Shown: positions 35,347-44,013 of the stretch, one piece after another
Numbering within the stretch: position 1 is the stretch's first letter
Layout: every line of letters begins with the position of its first letter
Source: Desulfosporosinus lacus DSM 15449
GTDB lineage: Bacteria > Bacillota > Desulfitobacteriia > Desulfitobacteriales > Desulfitobacteriaceae
Assembly: GCF_900129935.1 (NCBI RefSeq)
Contig: NZ_FQXJ01000015.1
Span: 88,876 to 152,875, forward strand
Length of the DNA: 64,000 bases
Direction of reading: 5' to 3'
The notes under the pieces: model-generated
What the model saw: the letters and a program-made list of their open reading frames with translations, nothing else
Database searches by the model: none
What the model was told of the DNA's origin: nothing
Translations under genes and position numbers: made by a program

Positions 35347-36978
35347 TTATTCCTCTTCCATGTAAGGATAGTTAATTACTGTTCGCGGCACAAATGTCTC
35401 TTTAATTGTACGTTGACTCATCCAACGATATAAGTTGATTGCACTGCCAGCTTTATCATTTGTACCTGATCCACGACTGCCGCCGAATGGTTGTTGTCCA
35501 ACAACCGCACCGGTAGGTTTGTCATTGATATAGAAGTTACCTGCTGCATGATCCAAGGCTTTTGCCATCTTGATAATTGCAGCTCTGTCTTGTGCAAATA
35601 CAGAACCTGTCAATCCATAAGTGGTTGCTGTATCACATTCTTTTAAAGTTTCTTCTAATTTGTCATTTGGATATACATAAATGGTCATAACCGGCCCAAA
35701 GATTTCTTCTACCATTGTCTTGAATGCCGGCGTCTTTGCTAAGATTATTGTGGGCTCTACAAAGTATCCTACACTATCATCGCTTCCCCCACCAATGATA
35801 ATGTCAGCATCTTTAGATTCCTTCGCATAATCGAGATAACTTTGAATATTTCTAAAGGATTTTTGATCAATAACAGCATTCACAAGGTTTGTAAAATCAC
35901 GAACGTCACCCATCTTGATCTTGCTAATTTCTTCTTCAAGACGTCTTTTTAAATCACCCCATAGACTTTCAGGGATATAAGCGCGGGACGCTGCAGAACA
36001 CTTTTGCCCTTGATATTCGAAAGAACCAAGAACGATTGCACAGGTAAGTGCTTCAATATCTGCCGATTCATGAGCAAAGATAAAGTCTTTACCACCTGTC
36101 TCACCAACAAGACGAGGATAAGTAACATACTTAACAATATTTCCGCCCACTTGATTCCAAATATTGTTAAATACACTTGTCGATCCTGTAAAGTGGAAGC
36201 CTGCCATTTTAGGATGACTGACTACAACTTTACCAAAGTCAACCCCTCGGCAAGGTACGAAGTTGATAACCCCTGCAGGCAAACCAGCTTCTATAAGAAT
36301 TTGCATGACATAGTAGTTTGAAAGTACAGATGTGGATGAGGGCTTCCATAAAACGGTGTTACCGGCCATAGCTGGAGCAGTAGCAAGGTTACCACCGATT
36401 GCAGTAAAGTTGAAAGGTGTGATCGCTGCAACAAAACCGTCAAGCGCACGATATTCTACGCGGTTCCAAATACCACTTGAGTTGTTGGGTTGTTGTTTGT
36501 ATATCTCTTGTACATAGTAAGTATTAAAGCGAAGGAAATCTGCTAATTCACAGATGACATCGATTTCTGCTTGAAAAGGATTCTTGCTTTGACCGAGCAT
36601 ACAAGAAGCCGATAATTTTGCTCTGTATTTTCCAGTCAACAAATCTGCTGCTTTTAAGAAAATAGTAGCCCTATGTTCCCAAGGCATGTTTTCCCATTCT
36701 TCTTTAGCTGCTTCGGCAGCTTCGATTGCCATAAGGAGTTCTTTTTCACCAGCTACATAGTATTGGCCAAGTACTTTCTGATGATCATGAGGGCAAATCA
36801 TTTTTTCTTTATTCTCTGTACGAATCTCTTTTCCACCAATAATAATCGGTACTTCGACTGGGTTAACTAATTGTCTTTCAAGTTCTGCTTTTAAAGCGAA
36901 CCGCTCAGGTGATCCCGGCATATAACCTTTAATCGGTTCATTTTCCGGAAGTTTAAGTTGAAAATATGCATTGTTCAT
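35347..36978 (-). CDS. pruA: 1-pyrroline-5-carboxylate dehydrogenase (ALDH4 type)
   Basis: A 543-residue aldehyde dehydrogenase that oxidises P5C (glutamate-gamma-semialdehyde) to glutamate with NAD. It belongs to the ALDH4A1-like branch: the N-terminal NEPIKGYMPGSPER block, PFNFTAIGGN for NAD binding, the general base Glu in GETGGKD and the catalytic Cys in YQGQKCSA all match. AGGAGG precedes two in-frame ATGs; it lies one base before the first (36987) but ten before the second (36978), so I prefer the second. It is the last gene after the proline dehydrogenase-like operon and is followed by a terminator. Both HypD and that complex would make its substrate. Confidence 0.95.
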   Translation of the reverse strand: MNNAYFQLKLPENEPIKGYMPGSPERFALKAELERQLVNPVEVPIIIGGKEIRTENKEKMICPHDHQKVLGQYYVAGEKELLMAIEAAEAAKEEWENMPWEHRATIFLKAADLLTGKYRAKLSASCMLGQSKNPFQAEIDVICELADFLRFNTYYVQEIYKQQPNNSSGIWNRVEYRALDGFVAAITPFNFTAIGGNLATAPAMAGNTVLWKPSSTSVLSNYYVMQILIEAGLPAGVINFVPCRGVDFGKVVVSHPKMAGFHFTGSTSVFNNIWNQVGGNIVKYVTYPRLVGETGGKDFIFAHESADIEALTCAIVLGSFEYQGQKCSAASRAYIPESLWGDLKRRLEEEISKIKMGDVRDFTNLVNAVIDQKSFRNIQSYLDYAKESKDADIIIGGGSDDSVGYFVEPTIILAKTPAFKTMVEEIFGPVMTIYVYPNDKLEETLKECDTATTYGLTGSVFAQDRAAIIKMAKALDHAAGNFYINDKPTGAVVGQQPFGGSRGSGTNDKAGSAINLYRWMSQRTIKETFVPRTVINYPYMEEE

Positions 36979-37007
36979 TTTTAACATTCCTCCTAGTATT
37001 TTTCATA

Positions 37008-38156
37008 TCATACCACTGCGGATTCAAGTAACAATTCTCCCCCGCTGAAGCGTTCCAATCCAAATCGTTCAATGGGCATAAAACAATTTTGACCTAGAAT
37101 CTTCTGAGCCAGAAGAACCGCTGTTTGAGGAGCAACCATAAAACCATGACCGCTAAACCCTGCAGCCACCCACATTCCTTTAGCGTCCGGAACTTCATCT
37201 AAAATCGGATTGGCATCAGGGCTCATATCATAGAGGCCAGACCATTGCCGAACAACCCGCAGGTTCTTTAAAAGAGGCAAGACTGTGGTCGCTTGACGAG
37301 CCACATCCTCTAAGAACTCCCAGCTGGAATTAATGTTAAAGTCCTTGGGTTCATTAGGGTCACCTACTCCCATAATAAAACTGCCGTGTGGGGTCTGTTG
37401 ACAGTATAAACGATGGTGTAGAGAGATAACCATCGGCCCCTGGCATGGTTCAACCGGTTCGGTAACCAGCGCCTGATGCCGCTGGGGATAAAGGGGCAGT
37501 TCAAAACCGACCATTTTACAGATCGTACCCGCCGCATATCCGCAGGCGTTAATCACCATCGATGCCGCGATATCTCCTTTAGAGGTCTGAACAGATGTCA
37601 CTTTGCCTTTTTCCCGCGTGATTCCAGTGACGGAAGTGTAGGTCTCAAATTTAACCCCCAGCCGACTGGCGGCTTTATAGTAGGCATCCACAACGTGAAA
37701 CGGGTTAGCATGACCGTCCGATTGACAGAAAGTAGCACCGATTAGCCCTTTAATATTCAGATGGGGTACGATTTCTAGAGCTTCCTGTGGAGTGATCATT
37801 TTAGTAGGTATCCCCAGACTATGCTGAATGGCAACATTCTTTTTGTACTGGTTCCATTCGTTTTGAGTGTAGGAAACCATCAGGTAACCGCCTTGTTTAA
37901 ACTCGATGTCTCTATCATATTCCAGTTCTTCATTCATACCCTCAAAACGCTTCACACTGTCACGAGCAAGAATAGCGTTAGTTTCCGTTCCCCATTGCTG
38001 GCGAACACCGGCACCGCATCGTCCCGTTGCTCCTGATGACAGGTATTGCTTTTCGATAACCACGATATCCTTAACTCCACGCACGGCCAATTCATACGCA
38101 GTGGCGCACCCTGTAATCCCACCGCCGATAATCACAACGTTAGCTGATTTTTTCAA
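37008..38156 (-). CDS. FAD-dependent imino acid dehydrogenase, catalytic beta subunit (PdhB-like)
   Basis: A 382-residue DAO/sarcosine-oxidase-beta family flavoprotein. The GGGITGCATAYELA dinucleotide fold is at about 8-22, the ATGRCGAGVRQQW segment follows, and the C-terminal GLYDMSPDANPILDE and AAGFSGHGFM blocks complete the FAD site. It resembles the catalytic beta subunit of archaeal dye-linked L-proline dehydrogenase and also sarcosine and hydroxyproline oxidases. The start is a TTG one base after the preceding stop, with GGGGGTGA before it; the longer frame is an overlap. It is followed by P5C dehydrogenase, which favours proline (to P5C) as substrate. Confidence 0.85.
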   Translation of the reverse strand: MKKSANVVIIGGGITGCATAYELAVRGVKDIVVIEKQYLSSGATGRCGAGVRQQWGTETNAILARDSVKRFEGMNEELEYDRDIEFKQGGYLMVSYTQNEWNQYKKNVAIQHSLGIPTKMITPQEALEIVPHLNIKGLIGATFCQSDGHANPFHVVDAYYKAASRLGVKFETYTSVTGITREKGKVTSVQTSKGDIAASMVINACGYAAGTICKMVGFELPLYPQRHQALVTEPVEPCQGPMVISLHHRLYCQQTPHGSFIMGVGDPNEPKDFNINSSWEFLEDVARQATTVLPLLKNLRVVRQWSGLYDMSPDANPILDEVPDAKGMWVAAGFSGHGFMVAPQTAVLLAQKILGQNCFMPIERFGLERFSGGELLLESAVV

Positions 38157-38157
38157 T

Positions 38158-38427
38158 TTATTCACCCCCCGCAAAGGTTCCCAGTTTCACCGGCCTCACT
38201 GTTGGCCGAAAGGTAGGCATCAAAACTTCACCAACAGGGATCCCGTAATATTTTGCCAATTCCTGCGCGATCAGCATCCGACAAGTACGTCCTTGGCAAG
38301 GACCCATTCCGGCACGAATGACACGTTTAATTTCATCAATAGTACGGTAGCCTTGATCAATCAAAGACTTTATTTCCTCCAGAGTGATATCCTCACATCG
38401 GCAGACGATCGTTTCCTTAGTTTGCAT
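38158..38427 (-). CDS. BFD-like [2Fe-2S] subunit (PdhX-like)
   Basis: An 89-residue small iron-sulfur protein. VCRCEDIT near the N-terminus and GMGPCQGRTC at about 45-54 supply the four Cys of a bacterioferritin-associated ferredoxin-type [2Fe-2S] cluster. In the archaeal proline dehydrogenase complex a subunit of this size (delta) sits between the ferredoxin and beta genes, the same place as here. The ATG at 38427 has GGAGGGG upstream and overlaps the end of the preceding gene; the longer frame is not needed. Confidence 0.85.
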   Translation of the reverse strand: MQTKETIVCRCEDITLEEIKSLIDQGYRTIDEIKRVIRAGMGPCQGRTCRMLIAQELAKYYGIPVGEVLMPTFRPTVRPVKLGTFAGGE

Positions 38428-38920
38428 GCCTAACCCCTCCCAAACGAATACTACGAAGGTCCATGGCCAGATCATTAGGTACGACTAGCCATAGTGTGTA
38501 TGTCTTATTTTTCTGACCGCCTGACTGAACTTTAATGACTTCAAAAACGCCAAGTTCTTCTCCGGCTCTGCCCAAGCCAACTACTTTATCGCTTACTTGA
38601 GGGACTGGAAGATATTCATAAGGAATCCTGACAACCGCTTCCGTATCGCTATATGAGGCATCCACAATGAAGATGGCTAACCCAGGGCAACGGCTAAGGC
38701 AGACACCGCATCCATTACATTTATCAAAATCAAGTTTCGGCAGATTATTAATATCCTCCATCGGCTGAATTGCACCTTGCTTACAGGCTTCTGTGCAAGG
38801 ATTGCAGGGAATCTCCTGAAAACATTCGATGATGGCTACAGGGCCTTTTTTTAGCCTGTCTTCGGAAGGGGAAACCTTTTTAACATCTTCAGCTGTTGGA
38901 ATACCCGTTTTGTTTAACAT
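38417..38920 (-). CDS. 4Fe-4S ferredoxin-like subunit (PdhF-like)
   Basis: A 167-residue (about 19 kDa) protein with a Cys-rich segment (CNPCTEACKQG, about 39-49) and a classical cluster motif CNGCGVCLSRCPG (about 68-80), followed by a beta-rich tail (130-160). It would carry electrons between flavins in the dehydrogenase complex. The ATG at 38920, with GGGGGGAG four bases before it, overlaps the stop of the alpha-C gene. The frame open further upstream to 39238 is a shadow of that gene. Its size and place match the gamma subunit of the archaeal complex. Confidence 0.85.
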   Translation of the reverse strand: MLNKTGIPTAEDVKKVSPSEDRLKKGPVAIIECFQEIPCNPCTEACKQGAIQPMEDINNLPKLDFDKCNGCGVCLSRCPGLAIFIVDASYSDTEAVVRIPYEYLPVPQVSDKVVGLGRAGEELGVFEVIKVQSGGQKNKTYTLWLVVPNDLAMDLRSIRLGGVRHAN

Positions 38921-40008
38921 ACCACTCCCCCCTTGTCCATTAGGTTGATTATTCCCCTCAGCGTCTTTTGACCGGCGGGACCAGCACGAAGTTCGCTTAA
39001 TTCGGCAAGAGCCTCCGCTTGAAGCTTCGGAGCAATATCCTCTCCATACCCCAAACTGCAAGCAGCACTTATACCTGCCAAACGACCTTCTACCATAGCC
39101 GAACTTGCTTCTTCGACCCCGCTTACATCCCCTGCAACGTAAAGCCCCGGACGAGTGGTTTCTAAATATTCGCTTCTGACAGGGACATGTCCAGAAAGCT
39201 CTGGCACGTATTTCATCTGGCAATCTGCTTGAAAGCAAAGTTCAGTTAATGGGCTTAACCCAACCGCCAGACAAACCACATCGACTTTCAGATCTTGCTC
39301 ACTCCCTAAAACCGGTTGCCAGCTCTCGTCGAGCTTACAGATAATCGCACCCTCAACACCTTCATCACCATAGGCCTCAGTGATAGTATGCGAAGTTAAT
39401 ATTGGTACCCCAGCGCGTCGAATCTTAGATGCATGAACGAGATAACCACCGATGGTCGGTGCAGCCTCAATTATCGCTGCTATCTCCACACCTGCCTGCA
39501 TTAATTGGTAGGAGACAATTAGTCCAATATTTCCCGCTCCGATCATTAAGACGCGTTTTCCAGGGACAATGCCATGAACATTCATCAAAGTTTGTACCGC
39601 TCCTGCCCCGTAAATGCCCGGGAGGTCATTATTGGGGAAGGCAATCATTTTTTCTGAGGCGCCAGTGGCTACAATGATCTTTTTGGGGGTTATTTTTAAA
39701 TGTTTGCCTTGACCTTCAGCCGTTACCACTCCATCTTCATAAATTCCAAGTACTGTGGTGTCAGTCCAAACTTCAAGGTTGGGATTATTTCTGCACTGCT
39801 CTATAAGTAAATCGCCAATCTGGTAACCTCGATCACCAGCATATTGCTTCTTTGAACCGAAGAATTTATGTGTCTGTTTGATCAATTGACCGCCGGGTTT
39901 TCCGTCCCGTTCCAAGACTAGGACGCTGGCACCCAGATTAGCCGCAGCAGAAGCAGCACTTAGGCCTGCCGGTCCGCCACCAACAATAAGGATCTCAGTC
40001 TCTTTCAC
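38914..40008 (-). CDS. FAD/NAD(P)-binding oxidoreductase, alpha subunit C-terminal part (PdhA-like)
   Basis: A 364-residue pyridine-nucleotide-disulfide-type flavoprotein. It has an N-terminal FAD fold (IVGGGPAGLSAASAAA), a second Rossmann fold for NAD(P) (MIGAGNIGLI) and the GLYVAGDVSG FAD-tail motif. Its relatives are the alpha subunits of sarcosine oxidase, HcnB, opine oxidase and proline dehydrogenase. The GTG start at 40008 is fixed by its overlap (GTGA) with the stop of the [2Fe-2S] gene, and an AAGGGG site precedes it. In the archaeal complex the N-terminal [2Fe-2S] domain is fused to this part; here it is a separate gene. Confidence 0.87.
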   Translation of the reverse strand: MKETEILIVGGGPAGLSAASAAANLGASVLVLERDGKPGGQLIKQTHKFFGSKKQYAGDRGYQIGDLLIEQCRNNPNLEVWTDTTVLGIYEDGVVTAEGQGKHLKITPKKIIVATGASEKMIAFPNNDLPGIYGAGAVQTLMNVHGIVPGKRVLMIGAGNIGLIVSYQLMQAGVEIAAIIEAAPTIGGYLVHASKIRRAGVPILTSHTITEAYGDEGVEGAIICKLDESWQPVLGSEQDLKVDVVCLAVGLSPLTELCFQADCQMKYVPELSGHVPVRSEYLETTRPGLYVAGDVSGVEEASSAMVEGRLAGISAACSLGYGEDIAPKLQAEALAELSELRAGPAGQKTLRGIINLMDKGGVVC

Positions 40009-40310
40009 CTTAGGCACCCCTTTCCCTGCTGAGTCTCTACCCTCATTCCGGGTTTCAACTTTTCCACACAAATTCTAATATTGGGTTCTCCATCGACATC
40101 CATTAGACAAGAGGAACAATTTCCAATCGCACAAAAGAGACCCCGGGGACGATGCATTACGTGACTGTGGCCCAAAACTCTAACTCCAGCCGCATGAAGT
40201 GCAGCAGCAATAGTTTCACCCTCAAAGCCCTTAAGTTCCTGCCCATTGAAGAAGAAAGATATCTCTTCCCCACGCTGAAATTCTAAAATCGGATGCTCGG
40301 TGATACGCAT
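40005..40310 (-). CDS. [2Fe-2S] ferredoxin-like subunit (alpha N-terminal part)
   Basis: A 101-residue protein matching the SoxA/HcnA N-terminal domain. It has FFFNGQELKGFEGETIAAAL (the ubiquitin-like ferredoxin fold) and a Cys cluster CAIGNCSSC with a fourth Cys in RIC. It hands electrons to the alpha flavoprotein encoded by the overlapping next gene. It is the first gene of the operon, about 50 nt from a perfect sigma-54 promoter. The ATG at 40310 is preferred over a GTG at 40322, because the GGGAG site fits it better. Confidence 0.85.
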   Translation of the reverse strand: MRITEHPILEFQRGEEISFFFNGQELKGFEGETIAAALHAAGVRVLGHSHVMHRPRGLFCAIGNCSSCLMDVDGEPNIRICVEKLKPGMRVETQQGKGCLR

Positions 40311-40372
40311 AAAAAAACCCACTCCCCTATTTATAAATAGTTGAAAGAATGTCCTTTCATGTCGTATTAATA

Positions 40373-40388
40373 TGCAATTCCTGTGCCA
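40373..40388 (-). promoter_or_regulatory. Perfect sigma-54 promoter for the proline dehydrogenase-like operon
   Basis: The minus strand reads TGGCACAGGAATTGCA, which matches all 11 consensus positions (TGGCAC-N5-TTGCA). Transcription would start near 40362, about 50 nt before the first gene. Confidence 0.93.
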
Positions 40389-40454
40389 TGATTTTAGTGG
40401 TTAAGATAATTCACAATTTATTAGCTTTATATATAAGAAGACTATGGAAAAAAG

Positions 40455-40517
40455 AGAGTCCTTCTCTCAAACCTTGTAAGTGTCACCGAACACCATCAAG
40501 GTTGAAAGAAGAACTCC
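40455..40517. repeat. Long imperfect hairpin with nested dyad in the 40323-40575 gap
   Basis: Two 20-nt arms (40457-40476 with 40497-40516) pair with few mismatches. In the loop GTGT-N6-ACAC forms a further dyad. It lies 70-130 bp upstream of the sigma-54 promoter and 60 bp past the livF stop. It could be an activator site, a transcript end, or both. Confidence 0.55.
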
Positions 40518-40575
40518 CAATATTCCATTCTTTTGCCATCCCAATCAATGGGGATAATGTACTTAGGTTGAATAA

Positions 40576-41283
40576 CTATTCTCCGAGATAAGACTTACGT
40601 ATATCCTCATTGGTTGCTAAATCTTGGGCCAGACCTTCCAGTACGATTTCCCCGGTCTCTAGGACATAAGCCCGATTAGAAATTTCCAAGGCTAAGTGAG
40701 CATTTTGCTCTACTAATAGAATTGTCGTTCCGGCTACATTGATATCCTCAATGATGTGGAAAATCTCTTCCACCAACATTGGGGCAAGACCCATACTGGG
40801 TTCATCAAGGATCAGCAGGTCAGGCCTGGCCATCAGGGCCCTGCCCATGGCAAGCATTTGCTGTTCCCCTCCGGATAAGGTGCCCGCTAACTGCTTAATT
40901 CTCTCCTTTAGTCTGGGAAAATGATGATATACCCGATCAAAATCTGCCTGTCCAGGCTTGCCCTTCCTGCTGTGCGCACCCATTAGAAGGTTCTCATAGA
41001 CAGACATCTCTGGAAATACTCGACGCCCTTCCGGTACGTGAGACAGACCCATCTCCACAATTTTATGAGGAAGCATGCCCTGAATTTGGACATCTTTAAA
41101 GGTTATCCTGCTGTCTTTATTGGATGGTTTCAGAAGTCCGGAGATTGTGCGTAAAGTTGTGCTCTTCCCTGCTCCATTGGCTCCGATTAAGGCGACGATC
41201 TCTCCTTTTTTTACTTCTAAGGAAATTCCGTGTAACGCCCTAATTGAGCCATAGCTTACATTTATCTTTTCTAACGTCAACAT
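40576..41283 (-). CDS. livF: Branched-chain amino-acid ABC transporter ATPase LivF
   Basis: A 235-residue ATPase with Walker A GANGAGKST, signature LSGGEQQML and Walker B LLILDEPSMGLAP; the SMGLAP end is characteristic of LivF. It energises uptake together with LivG. It is the last gene of the livKHMGF order. The HAAT family also carries proline, other amino acids, urea and amides, so the substrate need not be branched-chain. Confidence 0.94.
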   Translation of the reverse strand: MLTLEKINVSYGSIRALHGISLEVKKGEIVALIGANGAGKSTTLRTISGLLKPSNKDSRITFKDVQIQGMLPHKIVEMGLSHVPEGRRVFPEMSVYENLLMGAHSRKGKPGQADFDRVYHHFPRLKERIKQLAGTLSGGEQQMLAMGRALMARPDLLILDEPSMGLAPMLVEEIFHIIEDINVAGTTILLVEQNAHLALEISNRAYVLETGEIVLEGLAQDLATNEDIRKSYLGE

Positions 41284-41296
41284 GTCTTGGCCCTCC

Positions 41297-42079
41297 CTAG
41301 CGACGAATTCTGCTTTTGAATTTACCGGAGCCCAAGTATGCCTCGATAACGGCGTTGTTGCTTCGTACCTCTAAAGGCGTCCCCTCAGCAATCAATTTAC
41401 CATAGTCCAGCACGGCTATTCTCTCAGAAATACCCATGACCAGCTTCATATCGTGCTCAACGAGAAAAATTGTGATACCTGTATCACGAATTCTGCGAAT
41501 CATTTCCATTAAGACGACTTTTTCCTGGGGGTTCATCCCCGCTGCAGGCTCATCTAAAAGGAGTAGCTTTGGCTTGGATACTAAAGCTCTCGCAATCTCT
41601 AAGCGTCTCTGTTCTCCATAGGAGAGGTTTTTAGCCATTTCCTCACATTTTGTTGCCAAATCAAGGAATTCCAGCGCTTTAATTGCTTTCTCTTCTATTT
41701 CTGCCTCTTCTCGCTTCATGCCTGGCAAGCGAGTAAATGCTTGAAATAAGCCCGCTTTTCCTCGACAGTGGGCACCAATCTTCACGTTATCTAACACAGA
41801 AAGTTCACTGAACAGACGGATAGTCTGAAAGGTTCTAGTGATACCCATTTCTGCAATCTTGTGAGTAGGTATACCAACTAAAGGTTTGCCGGCTAACGAA
41901 ATTGTACCTTCGGTGGGTTGATAGATACTTGTGATCAAGTTAAACACCGTACTTTTACCCGCTCCATTAGGCCCAATCAAAGCCAATATTTCGCCCTGAT
42001 TTATTTCTAGATTTACAGTATCGACCGCAGTCAGACCGCCAAAGCGGATGGTTACGTTGTCTAAAGTTAATAAACTCAT
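41297..42079 (-). CDS. livG: Branched-chain amino-acid ABC transporter ATPase LivG
   Basis: A 260-residue ATPase with Walker A GPNGAGKST, signature LSYGEQRRLEIARAL and Walker B LLLLDEPAAGMNP. The YGEQ signature and AAGMNP are LivG markers, as is the C-terminal EAYLG. It is encoded two bases before livM ends and 13 bp after which livF begins, so these genes are co-transcribed. Confidence 0.94.
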   Translation of the reverse strand: MSLLTLDNVTIRFGGLTAVDTVNLEINQGEILALIGPNGAGKSTVFNLITSIYQPTEGTISLAGKPLVGIPTHKIAEMGITRTFQTIRLFSELSVLDNVKIGAHCRGKAGLFQAFTRLPGMKREEAEIEEKAIKALEFLDLATKCEEMAKNLSYGEQRRLEIARALVSKPKLLLLDEPAAGMNPQEKVVLMEMIRRIRDTGITIFLVEHDMKLVMGISERIAVLDYGKLIAEGTPLEVRSNNAVIEAYLGSGKFKSRIRR

Positions 42080-42081
42080 CC

Positions 42082-43056
42082 CTATTCCTCCCGTCCGGCC
42101 TGTTTTTTCTTAGGAAACATCATTGCCCGGCGAACGGCCTGCCTTAAGTTTACTCCGCCCATTAAACCATAGGGACGAAAGATCATGATCACGACGAGCA
42201 GTAGCCCGTAAACGATCATTCTATAGTTAGAGAGAGGTCTCAAAATTTCCGGAGCAGCGGTAAGAACTATAGCACCAATTATGGTTCCGGGAATACTCCC
42301 TAAACCACCCAAAACAACAATACTTAAAATATCGACGGACTTTTGAAAACCAAAATCGGTCGGTTGAATAAATGTGGTCGTATGAGCAAATAAAGCTCCC
42401 CCCACCCCTGCACAGAAAGCACCAATGGCAAAAGCCTGAATCTTATACAGCGTGGTGTTAATCCCGACTGCTGAGGAAGCAACCTCATCTTCTCGAATAG
42501 CCAGCATAGCCCTGCCGTTCCGAGAATTTTCTAACCATACCATAAGGCATATCATCAGAACCGCAATAGTCATAACGATAGGGAAAGTTGTTGATCCCTC
42601 AATCCCCAGAAAACCAATGGCACCATTGGTAATCTTCATATTCGTGAATTGGACTCGTACAATTTCCGCAAAGCCCAGAGTGGAAATAGCCAGATAATCC
42701 CCGGTTAGACGTAAAGTCGGAAAGCCTATAATAACTCCAAAAACACTTGCTATGAGACCACCAATTAGTACCCCAAGAAGAAAAGGCAGGTCAAAATTCA
42801 CAGTGGCTATCGCCGAAGAATAAGCCCCGATACTCATGAAAGCCGCATGACCCAGGGAAAGCTGACCCGTTACCCCTGTAATCAGATTTAAGCCCAGAGC
42901 CATGATTAAATTTATGCCAATAAAAAACGCAATCATAAGCAAATAGGGTGGAATAATGTCATTAATCATTTGTGAGCCGTAAGCAGTTAAACCAAGTAAA
43001 CTGAGGAACAGCAGAACTTGTACAATCCAATTATTGAGTAATTTTTTCATTGCCAT
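42082..43056 (-). CDS. livM: Branched-chain amino-acid ABC transporter permease LivM
   Basis: A 324-residue membrane permease with about ten hydrophobic segments. The family landmarks LNLITGVTGQLSLGHAAFMSIGAY and VLGGLGSIPGTIIGA are present. It forms the channel with LivH. The start lies seven bases after the LivH stop, with GGAGGAAA upstream. Confidence 0.94.
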   Translation of the reverse strand: MAMKKLLNNWIVQVLLFLSLLGLTAYGSQMINDIIPPYLLMIAFFIGINLIMALGLNLITGVTGQLSLGHAAFMSIGAYSSAIATVNFDLPFLLGVLIGGLIASVFGVIIGFPTLRLTGDYLAISTLGFAEIVRVQFTNMKITNGAIGFLGIEGSTTFPIVMTIAVLMICLMVWLENSRNGRAMLAIREDEVASSAVGINTTLYKIQAFAIGAFCAGVGGALFAHTTTFIQPTDFGFQKSVDILSIVVLGGLGSIPGTIIGAIVLTAAPEILRPLSNYRMIVYGLLLVVIMIFRPYGLMGGVNLRQAVRRAMMFPKKKQAGREE

Positions 43057-43063
43057 TTCCTCC

Positions 43064-43951
43064 TTACACCTTCTTATTGGCTTTTCGCCCCATAATTCCC
43101 GATGGTTTAAACAGGAGCACCAATATTAGGATGGCAAAGGCGAAGGCATCCTTGTACTCAGACAAATTCACGGTCACGCCCAGTATTTCAGTTAAACCAA
43201 TCACTAGTCCACCGATCATTGCCCCTGGAATGCTTCCAATCCCTCCAAGGACAGCCGCTGCAAATGCTTTAAGGCCCGCTAAAAGCCCCATGTAAGGCTG
43301 AACTGCGTTAAAATAAATACCAGCTAATACTCCTGCGGCCCCTGCCAGGCCGGACCCTATGGCAAAGGTTACAGATATTACTCGGTCAATATTAACCCCC
43401 ATAAGGCTGGCTGCATCCTGGTCCTGAGCACAAGCACGCATAGCTCTTCCCATTTTAGAGTAGGTTACAAAAAGATGTAAGCTAAGCATCAAGAGACCGG
43501 CTACTCCGATAATTACAATCTGGTAAATTGTAATCTGGAAATCACCGATCTCAAAAATTCGATTTTCAAAAAGGGTAGGAAACCCCCTAGTATTGGGTCC
43601 CTTAACCCGAACCATTAAAGACGACAGAAAGAACGATACTCCAATAGCACTAATCAGCGCAGAAAGTCTTGATGATCGACGCAAGGGTCTATAAGCGACC
43701 CGTTCGATAACAACCCCAAGCACCATAGTTATAAACGTTGCACCTAATAACGCTACGTAAACATTAACATAATTTGTCAATGCTAAAACTAGTCCAGCAT
43801 ATGCGCCAAACATAAAGATTTCGCCATAAGCGAAATTAATCATACCGATGATACCGTACACCATGGTGTAGCCCAAGGCAATCAGGGCATATATACTACC
43901 TAGGGCAAGTCCGTTGACCAGCTGCTGCATCAAATTGTTCAAAATCGGCAA
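43064..43951 (-). CDS. livH: Branched-chain amino-acid ABC transporter permease LivH
   Basis: A 295-residue permease with about eight hydrophobic segments. MVYGIIGMINFAYGEIFMFGAY and VLGGIGSIPGAMIGG are the LivH motifs. It follows livK after a 128-bp gap that holds a strong hairpin, a common way of making more binding protein than permease from one transcript. Confidence 0.94.
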   Translation of the reverse strand: MPILNNLMQQLVNGLALGSIYALIALGYTMVYGIIGMINFAYGEIFMFGAYAGLVLALTNYVNVYVALLGATFITMVLGVVIERVAYRPLRRSSRLSALISAIGVSFFLSSLMVRVKGPNTRGFPTLFENRIFEIGDFQITIYQIVIIGVAGLLMLSLHLFVTYSKMGRAMRACAQDQDAASLMGVNIDRVISVTFAIGSGLAGAAGVLAGIYFNAVQPYMGLLAGLKAFAAAVLGGIGSIPGAMIGGLVIGLTEILGVTVNLSEYKDAFAFAILILVLLFKPSGIMGRKANKKV

Positions 43952-44013
43952 ATTTCGGCGCCCTCCTTAAATAAAATAATTAATTGGACTATTCTGAATT
44001 TGTCTTAATGTTT

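Noticed and set aside
38417..39238. A 273-residue single protein covering the alpha and ferredoxin genes.
   Set aside because: The first third is the shifted frame of the alpha gene; the ATG at 38920 with a strong ribosome binding site gives the normal 167-residue ferredoxin.
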